A stretch of DNA of 7,686 nucleotides from an uncultured Saprospiraceae bacterium (GTDB lineage: Bacteria > Bacteroidota > Bacteroidia > Chitinophagales > Saprospiraceae), in the NCBI GenBank assembly GCA_937921525.1, contig CAKZUM010000201.1, positions 1 to 7,686 of the forward strand. The letters run 5' to 3'. Of the stretch, positions 1 to 4,786 are shown piece after piece. The notes below the pieces were generated by a model. That model ran no database searches. It saw only the letters and a list, made by a program, of their open reading frames with translations, and was not told where the DNA came from. The translations under genes and the position numbers were made by a program. Every line of letters begins with the position of its first letter. Position 1 is the stretch's first letter.

Positions 1-591
1 GTACTGATCCCTCGACCAGAGACAGAGGAGTTGGTATATTGGATTTTAGAAACCAATCAATCTATAGAACCTACCATTTTAGATATTGGTACAGGTAGTG
101 GTTGTATTCCCATTACTTTAAAGAAAAAACTACCGAAGGCGATTATATCAGGATTAGATGTGAGCGAAAATGCCCTAAAGATTGCCAGAGAAAATGGAGT
201 GTTAAATGAGGTAGTCCTTTTCTTTATACAATTAGATATTTTACAAAAATCAGCTTGGGACGACTTGCCTGATTATGATATTATAATTAGTAATCCACCA
301 TATATTCCACATAGCGAATCTGATCTAATGCCCACTTGGGTCAAAGATTATGAACCTGCCCTAGCTCTTTTTGTAGAACATCCTGATCCTTTATTGTTTT
401 ATCGAATGATTGCTGATTTTGCTGCTAGTCATTTGACATCTAAGGGCTACTTGTTTTTTGAAACGAATGAGTTTAATGCATCAGAAGTAGCTCTTTTATT
501 AGAGGAGAAAGCGTTTCAGGATGTTGTTATTCAAAAAGATATGTCTGGTAAAGAGCGGATGATTCGAGCTAGTGGTAGCAGACAGAAATAA
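1..591 (+). CDS. prmC: Peptide chain release factor N5-glutamine methyltransferase PrmC (HemK), 5'-truncated by window edge
   Basis: The reading frame is open from base 1 and ends at TAA 589-591, giving 196 residues of what is normally a protein of about 280-290. The missing part is the N-terminal helical domain that binds the release factor. Visible family marks, numbered in the fragment, are LIPRPETEELV at residues 2-12, the SAM-binding motif I (ILDIGTGSGC, 26-35), and the catalytic NPPY motif (98-101) that holds the substrate glutamine. The block around YEPALALFVEHPDPLLFYR and the closing SGKERMIRA are also typical. Known role of the family: SAM-dependent methylation of the GGQ glutamine of RF1 and RF2 in the cytoplasm, which speeds translation termination. 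The last codons (SGSRQK) fall in the left arm of the hairpin element 571-731, so the C-terminal tail seems to come from that element. The call is secure; only the true start lies outside the window. Confidence 0.95.
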   Translation, partial: VLIPRPETEELVYWILETNQSIEPTILDIGTGSGCIPITLKKKLPKAIISGLDVSENALKIARENGVLNEVVLFFIQLDILQKSAWDDLPDYDIIISNPPYIPHSESDLMPTWVKDYEPALALFVEHPDPLLFYRMIADFAASHLTSKGYLFFETNEFNASEVALLLEEKAFQDVVIQKDMSGKERMIRASGSRQK

Positions 592-731
592 TTGATAGTT
601 AAAATGAGGCTATTTTTTCAAAAGCCAAGGAGTGAGGAAGAAAGATAGCCGTAGCTACCTGACTGACGAACAACGCAGTATTTTGGAAAAAGAGTCCATT
701 TTAGTGTCAAGGATTTCTGTCTGCTACCACT
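571..731. repeat. Large imperfect hairpin element with 19-bp perfect ends, overlapping the prmC 3' end
   Basis: Bases 571-589 (agtggtagcagacagaaat) are the exact reverse complement of 713-731. Pairing continues inward with mismatches and wobble pairs: 592-597 with 705-710, then 600-606 with 697-703, and 608-623 with 681-696. This makes one stem of roughly 50 base pairs closed by an apical stretch at about 624-680. The apex is purine-rich at first, then contains the self-complementary gtagctac. No convincing open frame fills the element. It could be a small non-autonomous mobile element (MITE or REP type), a structured RNA, or a complex terminator for prmC. The left end lies inside prmC coding sequence. 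No clear target-site duplication was seen. Confidence 0.6.
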
Positions 732-768
732 AAAAACGTTTACTAAACCTCAAAGGTTTAGTAAACGT
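731..768 (-). terminator. Perfect 15-bp hairpin, terminator-like only on the minus strand
   Basis: Bases 736-750 (acgtttactaaacct) pair perfectly with 754-768 around a 3-base loop (caa). On the plus strand the stem is followed by agattctag, with no T-run. On the minus strand it is followed directly by TTTTTA (736 down to 731), the layout of an intrinsic terminator. Both flanking genes are on the plus strand, so a minus-strand terminator here would block antisense transcription entering prmC. Alternatively it may simply be a stabilising 3' hairpin of the prmC mRNA. Confidence 0.45.
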
Positions 769-884
769 AGATTCTAGAAATTTACTTTCAAATTTGTTCA
801 TCCCTTAATTTTTCCCTATCATCGTTTTAATATTTGAGGTTGATGGATAATAGATCAAACAACTTCCTAACAAAACGAAAAATT

Positions 885-1613
885 ATGACCGCTTTTTTAG
901 CAGAATTTATAGGTACGGCTATTCTCATTTTATTAGGAGATGGCGTAGTCGCCAATGTAGCATTAAGTAAAACAAAGGGAAATGATTCTGGATGGATCGT
1001 TATTACGATTGGTTGGGCCATTGCCGTATTTGCAGGAGTCGTTATAGCGGCAGCAGCGAGTGGAGCACATCTTAATCCAGCAGTAACTTTAGGTTTTGCT
1101 GTTGCAAATTTTGGTGGTTTCGGATGGGAAAAAGTACCGATGTATTTAGCCGCACAATTTCTTGGAGCAGCTTTTGGGGCGTTCTTAGTTTGGTTACATT
1201 ATAGAGACCATTTTGAAGCAACGGCAGATGAAGCTACTAAACTAAGCGTATTCGCTACTGGTCCAGAAATACGAAATACCTTTTCCAATTTGCTTGCAGA
1301 GATAATTGGGACTTTCGTATTAGTATATGGTATTTTTCATATTGCAGGTGCAAGTGTTGGAGACCAACCAGCTTCTTTAGGTGCATTAGATGGGCTTACG
1401 GTCGCTTTATTGGTCTTGGGAATAGGCTTGAGTCTCGGTGGAAATACGGGCTATGCGATTAATCCTGCTAGGGACTTAGCTCCTCGTATTATGCATGCCA
1501 TTCTTCCGATTTCTCGGAAAGGAAGTAGTGATTGGGGCTATGCTTGGATTCCTGTAGTGGGGCCTATATTGGGAGGGGTATTGGCTGCGGTTTTGTTTAC
1601 GGCTTTGGGATGA
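885..1613 (+). CDS. glpF: Glycerol uptake facilitator / aquaglyceroporin (MIP family)
   Basis: The 242-residue product has the usual family length and begins MTAFLAEFIGT, the classic first-helix start. In-frame upstream starts (TTG 834, ATG 843) would add a polar tail not seen in the family, so ATG 885 is chosen; it follows A-rich sequence. The two half-helix signatures are both present: HLNPAVT (NPA 64-66) and AINPARD (NPA 193-195 plus R196 and D197). The aspartate after NPAR marks glycerol channels rather than strict water channels. By alignment with E. coli GlpF, W44, Y190 and R196 would form the selectivity filter (W48, F200, R206 there). Six hydrophobic segments plus the two half-helices fit an inner-membrane tetrameric channel for glycerol and other small polyols. 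No glycerol kinase or dehydrogenase gene lies beside it, so it appears to be an orphan. Confidence is high for the family and good for glycerol over water. Confidence 0.93.
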   Translation: MTAFLAEFIGTAILILLGDGVVANVALSKTKGNDSGWIVITIGWAIAVFAGVVIAAAASGAHLNPAVTLGFAVANFGGFGWEKVPMYLAAQFLGAAFGAFLVWLHYRDHFEATADEATKLSVFATGPEIRNTFSNLLAEIIGTFVLVYGIFHIAGASVGDQPASLGALDGLTVALLVLGIGLSLGGNTGYAINPARDLAPRIMHAILPISRKGSSDWGYAWIPVVGPILGGVLAAVLFTALG

Positions 1614-1617
1614 TTAT

Positions 1618-1690
1618 TTTTACCACATAGGTACATAGGTCACATAGGTAGTACGTCACACTATGTGACCTATGTACCTATGTGGTAAAA
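1618..1690. repeat. Perfect 30-bp inverted repeat made of tandem ACATAGG units
   Basis: Bases 1618-1647 are the exact reverse complement of 1661-1690, separated by a 13-base loop. Each arm is internally repetitive: the left arm holds CACATAGG, ACATAGG and CACATAGG in tandem, each pair joined by a single T, and the right arm holds their complements. The element begins four bases after the glpF stop. It lacks a T-run after the stem on either strand (the plus side ends AAAA), so it is not a textbook intrinsic terminator. A cruciform, an mRNA 3'-end stabiliser or a dispersed genome repeat are all possible. Confidence 0.85.
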
Positions 1691-1870
1691 TATTGCGCTA
1701 TTATGTTTTTAATTTGTAGATCTATTCATTCACTCCTTCCATTTTTTCTGCCTTAAATATTTCTTAACACCATACAATAAAGCCTAACCTTAGATAGTTT
1801 ATCCCAAACACTATTAATATACACAAGTTTCTTGGTATAGTAATAGCTCTTATTAACGAAAAGCTGTCTT

Positions 1871-2674
1871 ATGAAAAACATCAAAATCATTCTTCCTATA
1901 GTGATAGGCATATTATGCGTAGGTCTACTATTAGTTTCATGTGAAAAACAACGGATCACAGAATTAGAAACCCAACTAAGCTCTAAAGAAGATCAAGTAA
2001 AGCAATTGGAAGGTCAATTGGCGCATCTTCAAGGCTCTAATGCTAGTTTGTTAGATCGTCTCTCAGACCTATCAGTTGTTAACAAGGCAGGGTCCGAAAG
2101 CATTCAGCGTTCTTTGGAGTCTATGACACAACAATATTCTTTTATCCAAGATTTATCTACAAAGATTCAATCTAAAGATTCTTTAAATTTAGCTTTAGTA
2201 ATGAATATTAAACGATCCCTCGTGGACATTAATGATGACGATGTGCAAGTAGAGGTCAAAGGTGGGATGGTGCATGTATCTATTTCTGATAAACTATTGT
2301 ATGCTTCTGGGAGTTCTGATATTAGCAAAGACGCATTGGGGGTATTAGAAAAACTAGCGACCATTATGAACGATCATGATGATCTGAATGTGCTGGTAGA
2401 GGGACACACAGATGATGTGCCAATGGCAAACGAGTGTGTTGCAGATAATTGGGATTTAAGTGTTAAAAGAGCGACATCAGTGGTTCGTATATTACAAAGC
2501 CAATATTACGTAGCCCCAGAACGCTTGACTGCGGCAGGTCGTGCAGAGTTCGTTCCTAAAACTCAAAATACAACTCGTGAGGGTAGAGGCAAAAATCGTA
2601 GAACAGAGATTATTATTACGCCTAAACTAGATCAGTTTTTTAAATTGATGGAAGCACCTTTGCTGAGTAATTAA
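1871..2674 (+). CDS. OmpA/MotB-like peptidoglycan-binding lipoprotein with coiled coil
   Basis: The 267-residue product starts with a lipoprotein signal: basic MKNIK, a hydrophobic run, then lipobox LVSC with C24 as the lipidated cysteine. Residues about 26-65 are rich in E, K, Q and L in heptad-like order and look like a coiled coil, followed by a helical linker to about 125. Residues about 133-252 form an OmpA C-terminal domain. It shows VEGHTDD (D181) and NWDLSVKRA (R200), matching the aspartate and arginine that bind diaminopimelate in E. coli OmpA, and ends NRRTEIII. Inferred role: an envelope lipoprotein tethered to a membrane that grips peptidoglycan, giving wall anchoring or spacing. 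The GHTDDVP...NWDLSVKRA style is closer to MotB than to classical OmpA, but there is no motor partner or beta-barrel, so a flagellar role is unlikely. Start ATG 1871 directly precedes the signal peptide. Confidence 0.9.
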   Translation: MKNIKIILPIVIGILCVGLLLVSCEKQRITELETQLSSKEDQVKQLEGQLAHLQGSNASLLDRLSDLSVVNKAGSESIQRSLESMTQQYSFIQDLSTKIQSKDSLNLALVMNIKRSLVDINDDDVQVEVKGGMVHVSISDKLLYASGSSDISKDALGVLEKLATIMNDHDDLNVLVEGHTDDVPMANECVADNWDLSVKRATSVVRILQSQYYVAPERLTAAGRAEFVPKTQNTTREGRGKNRRTEIIITPKLDQFFKLMEAPLLSN

Positions 2675-2844
2675 AGAAGTCAGCCGTCAGATCGTTCCAC
2701 TTAGCTTACGCTAAGAGAACTGTCAGAAGTCAGACCAGTCCGACTGCCGTCAAGCGGGCAGGCTTTTGATGTTGACAATATAATGTTTGTAAGAGTTGTT
2801 AGTAATCTGACAGCGTAGCGGTCTGCCTTCTCGCTTCTAGCCAC
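2675..2844. other. Repeat-rich spacer after the OmpA-like gene
   Basis: No credible gene is present. The stretch is locally richer in GC than its surroundings and dense in short repeats. AGAAGTCAG occurs at 2675-2683 and again at 2725-2733, exactly 50 bases apart. A hairpin at 2694-2720 pairs CTTAGC with GCTAAG around TTAC, extended by GTTC/GAAC. AGAAGTCAGACC (2725-2736) is the near-perfect complement (11 of 12) of 2820-2831, so the region could fold into a larger imperfect hairpin. This clustering resembles the element-like hairpins elsewhere in the window and may be the remnant of one. Confidence 0.5.
2731..2758 (+). repeat. GC-rich 28-bp dispersed repeat, copy 1
   Basis: This 28-bp block (starting CAGACCAGTCCGACTGCC) matches the reverse complement of 4646-4673 at 26 of 28 positions; the two differences are transitions (T/C and A/G). 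It is much richer in GC than the surrounding DNA. Within it and just beyond, CTGCC (2744-2748) can pair with GGCAG (2757-2761). It probably belongs to a genome-wide intergenic repeat family. Confidence 0.75.
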
Positions 2845-2908
2845 TAAATGAGGCATAAAAAAAACGGAATACTTTGAAAAAGTATTCCGTTTTTTTATGC
2901 CTCATTTA
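2845..2908. terminator. Strong bidirectional intrinsic terminator between convergent genes
   Basis: The left arm 2845-2875 and right arm 2879-2908 pair along their whole length except for one extra A on the left, around a GAA loop. The GC-bearing core CGGAATACTTT/AAAGTATTCCG is flanked by eight A on the left and seven T on the right, so both strands see a stem followed by a T-run. It lies between the plus-strand OmpA-like gene and the minus-strand gene ending at 2920, exactly where a shared terminator is expected. An outer pairing TAAATGAGGCAT/ATGCCTCATTTA extends the stem beyond the T-run. Confidence 0.92.
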
Positions 2909-2919
2909 GAAATCTATTT

Positions 2920-3345
2920 CTATCTAAGCTCTAAATTCAAGTTAGTTAATAATGCTTTATTAGCATTAGCTTTTATTCTGGTAGCATCTTTTGCAGGCAT
3001 TTTCAATGAAATTTCTGTACCATCTTTTACTGCAATAGCCACCAAAAGAGTAGGAGATTTACTCAAAGTAAAAACGTTTGTTAAATTTTTAAGAAAAATA
3101 GACTTTTCTAATTCTTCTGGTTTCACAGGTAAAAATAAAGTAATCAAATGGGTATTCTTATCTCCATCTAATTCTCCACCAAAAACAGCAGATACAATAC
3201 TAAAAAATTTAGAGAGATAAACCTCTACTATTTCGCCCATTGTGCGCATGCCAGTTATTTGACCTTGTACATTGGACTTGATACCTAAAGGTAAACCGGG
3301 GGTTTCTTGTTCTTGGAGTTCTTCTAGATCTTTAAAGCTATTCAT
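2920..3345 (-). CDS. Hypothetical protein, 141 aa, family not recognised
   Basis: An ATG-started frame (3345 to 3343) ends at TAG just upstream of the shared terminator 2845-2908, as a real gene would. I do not recognise the product. It has no signal peptide or membrane span and is probably a small soluble cytoplasmic protein. Residues 1-15 are acidic and helical (KDLEELQEQE). Residues about 24-34 (SNVQGQITGMR) lead into a helix at about 35-56 (MGEIVEVYLSKFFSIVSAVF) with an amphipathic look. Alternating strand-like stretches follow (THLITLFLPV 65-74, TLLVAIAVKDGTEISLKM 99-116), and a basic helical tail closes the protein (KDATRIKANANKALL). An alpha/beta fold is likely. It sits 272 bases downstream of the hydrolase gene on the same strand, so it is probably transcribed separately. 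Confidence 0.7.
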   Translation of the reverse strand: MNSFKDLEELQEQETPGLPLGIKSNVQGQITGMRTMGEIVEVYLSKFFSIVSAVFGGELDGDKNTHLITLFLPVKPEELEKSIFLKNLTNVFTLSKSPTLLVAIAVKDGTEISLKMPAKDATRIKANANKALLTNLNLELR

Positions 3346-3617
3346 AGATTACAAAGTTTGTGTCCGATGGTGTTAAGAACAACGCATTCTTATACGGTTA
3401 TTAATAATATCTAATTTGTTGGGCTTTGTTTAACTAAGGAGGATCAGGAATTGTCAACAATAAAATTAATTTTTAGTTGCATCCCGAATAATTTATATAT
3501 GTCTAAAGTGGGGTTTTGTATGGGAGGGAGTATATTATTGATAGCCCCTTTAAAAGTATTAAGATTCTTTAGTGCATAGTTTTAGACTCAGATAAATGCG
3601 ATAAGTCACGATATATT
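3346..3617. other. AT-rich spacer between two minus-strand genes
   Basis: This 272-base stretch carries no convincing gene. It should hold the 3' end of the hydrolase transcript and the promoter of the 141-aa gene. A weak minus-strand promoter candidate is TTGACA followed, 17 bases on, by TAGTTAAA (about 3453 down to 3421), but it does not match the Bacteroidota TAnnTTTG element well. A small 6-bp hairpin (TAAGAA 3374-3379 with TTCTTA 3387-3392) lies about 30 bases before the ATG of the 141-aa gene. Confidence 0.4.
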
Positions 3618-4508
3618 TTAAATAAAAAATTCATTAAATGTTGCTAAAGTTGCCTTAGGTGCCTCCTCTGGAATGAAGTGTCCAGAGTCGATGACATGTC
3701 CTCTAATATTGGTTCCTTTTTTCTTCCATTCCGCTATAATATCTCTTTTTTTATATACTTCATTTTTACCACCCCATAGAATAAGGGTCGGACATTTAAA
3801 ACGTACTTCTTTATCTGCCAAGTCATGTTCCATATCTATGGTTGCCCCTGCTCTATAGTCTTCACAATTGGCTCTCAAGGTCTTAGGGTCTGAAAAGCTG
3901 GCTTTATAAGCGGCTAATATATCTGATGTAATCGCTTTAGACTCTAGTAACTTAGCAAATATTGCCATTGCCATAAAATCTGAGTTATTGCCAAGTAAAG
4001 TTTCAGGGAGCGGATAGGGTTGTATCAAGAAAAACCAATGCCAATAGTTTGTAGCAAAAGCCATATCCGTCTCTTGGTATAGCTGTAGGGTAGGGAGAAT
4101 ATCAAGAATCGCTAACTTTAAGACTCGATCTGGATGATCTAATGCCATACGATGCGCAACTCTAGCACCTCGATCATGACCTGCTACCATAAACTGGTCA
4201 TGACCTAGGGCAGCCATTAATTCTACTTGGTCTTTTGCCATTTTTCTTTTAGAATAAGGCAAATGTTGGTCATCTGTAGCTGGTTTTCCGCTTTCTCCAT
4301 AACCTCTTAGATCACTTGCGACGACCATAAATTGTTTGGCTAATTCAGAAGCTACTTTCCGCCATAAGAACAAATTTTGAGGATAGCCATGTAATAATAA
4401 CAAGGCTGGCCCCTTACCACCTACAACGGCATTGATGGTGGTTTCGGAAGTCTTAATAGCTACTTGTTGGAAAGTTGGAAAGTACTTGGTGTATAGTTCT
4501 TTATTCAT
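3618..4508 (-). CDS. Alpha/beta-hydrolase, haloacetate (fluoroacetate) dehalogenase type
   Basis: The 296-residue product has the full alpha/beta-hydrolase core. HGYPQ (40-44) forms the oxyanion region, then come SDLRGYGES (65-73) and the nucleophile elbow GHDRGARVAHRMALDHP with D112. Aligned from memory with fluoroacetate dehalogenase FA1 (D104, R105, R108, D128, H149, W150, Y212, H271), every key residue has a counterpart: D112, R113, R116, D136, H157, W158, Y218 and H277. The two arginines hold the carboxylate, the H-W-Y trio forms the halide pocket, and D and H drive ester hydrolysis. The cap motifs YWHWFFLIQPYPLPE and YRAGATID are also typical. Likely reaction: 2-haloacid to 2-hydroxyacid plus halide in the cytoplasm; no signal peptide is visible. 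Homologues vary in activity on C-F bonds, and some are annotated as epoxide hydrolases, so the substrate is inferred. The large hairpin 4526-4704 lies just upstream of the start. Confidence 0.88.
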   Translation of the reverse strand: MNKELYTKYFPTFQQVAIKTSETTINAVVGGKGPALLLLHGYPQNLFLWRKVASELAKQFMVVASDLRGYGESGKPATDDQHLPYSKRKMAKDQVELMAALGHDQFMVAGHDRGARVAHRMALDHPDRVLKLAILDILPTLQLYQETDMAFATNYWHWFFLIQPYPLPETLLGNNSDFMAMAIFAKLLESKAITSDILAAYKASFSDPKTLRANCEDYRAGATIDMEHDLADKEVRFKCPTLILWGGKNEVYKKRDIIAEWKKKGTNIRGHVIDSGHFIPEEAPKATLATFNEFFI

Positions 4509-4545
4509 ATTGAGTTAGAGTAGAGCACACTACTGGACATTATAA

Positions 4546-4573
4546 AGAGCAGAGAATAGAGAGCAGAGAATAG
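4546..4573 (+). repeat. Tandem duplication of a 14-bp unit
   Basis: AGAGCAGAGAATAG occurs twice in direct succession (4546-4559 and 4560-4573), followed by a partial third copy (AGA at 4574). It lies in the left arm of the hairpin 4526-4704. It is purine-only apart from one C and one T per unit, so slippage could change the copy number. Confidence 0.9.
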
Positions 4574-4645
4574 AGACAGATTTCGTTTAAAAAAATGACG
4601 AAATTTCGTTGTTTTCTAATCGAAATACGTCTCTACTCTCTCTTC

Positions 4646-4673
4646 CCCGCCTGACGGCAGTCGGGCTGGTCTG
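4646..4673 (-). repeat. GC-rich 28-bp dispersed repeat, copy 2
   Basis: This is the reverse-complement copy of 2731-2758, with 26 of 28 bases identical. It sits in the right arm of the hairpin 4526-4704 and interrupts its symmetry, which suggests it inserted into or was captured by that element. The similarity stops sharply at both ends. Confidence 0.75.
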
Positions 4674-4743
4674 CTCTCTGTTCTAAACAATGTCCAGTAG
4701 TGTGGACTTACTACTAAGAAATGCGGTAGGAATAACGATACAC

Positions 4744-4780
4744 TCTTGACTAGTTCTTCCCGCACGACTGCGTCAAGAAC
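4744..4780 (-). other. Overlapping alternative hairpins after the AAA+ gene
   Basis: Two mutually exclusive stems share bases. TCTTGAC (4744-4750) can pair with GTCAAGA (4772-4778). GTTCTT (4753-4758) can pair with AAGAAC (4775-4780), with an inner CGCA/TGCG stem (4761-4764 with 4769-4772). The site starts 7 bases past the stop codon of the minus-strand AAA+ gene, so it may serve in its 3' end or termination. No T-run follows on the minus strand. Confidence 0.4.
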
Positions 4781-4786
4781 ACACAT

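Larger units (their letters stand above)
4526..4704. repeat. 179-bp imperfect hairpin element upstream of the hydrolase gene
   Basis: The ends are a perfect 16-bp inverted repeat: cacactactggacatt at 4526-4541 and its complement at 4689-4704. Inner blocks also pair: 4558-4567 with 4670-4679 (10 of 10) and 4571-4585 with 4621-4635 (13 of 15). Near the centre lies the 12-bp palindrome ACGAAATTTCGT (4598-4609). The arms are unequal because the right arm carries the GC-rich 28-bp repeat (4646-4673), which has no partner on the left. The element lies 17 bases before the hydrolase ATG, so it would sit in the 5' leader or promoter of that gene. No target-site duplication is obvious. Confidence 0.75.

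Noticed and set aside
834..884. In-frame upstream starts (TTG 834, ATG 843) that would lengthen the glycerol facilitator by up to 17 residues.
   Set aside because: The extra residues are polar and unlike the family; the protein begins naturally at MTAFLAEFIGT from ATG 885 with A-rich sequence before it.
1871..2674. Possible flagellar stator protein MotB.
   Set aside because: It has a lipoprotein signal with lipobox cysteine rather than a MotB membrane anchor with the proton-binding aspartate, and there is no MotA neighbour.
2897..3220. A 107-codon plus-strand frame opposite the 141-aa gene.
   Set aside because: It starts inside the terminator right arm and opposes the frame that ends properly at that terminator; the minus-strand reading is the better gene.
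3436..3579. A textbook Shine-Dalgarno (AAGGAGG) eight bases before a TTG that opens a 42-residue frame ending at TAG 3577-3579.
   Set aside because: Bacteroidota rarely use Shine-Dalgarno sites, the start is a weak TTG, the product shows no family features and the spacer otherwise looks non-coding. Most likely chance.
4539..4544. A TATAAT-like minus-strand -10 box upstream of the hydrolase gene.
   Set aside because: The phylum's main sigma factor prefers TAnnTTTG, no matching upstream element was seen, and the six bases overlap the end of the hairpin arm.
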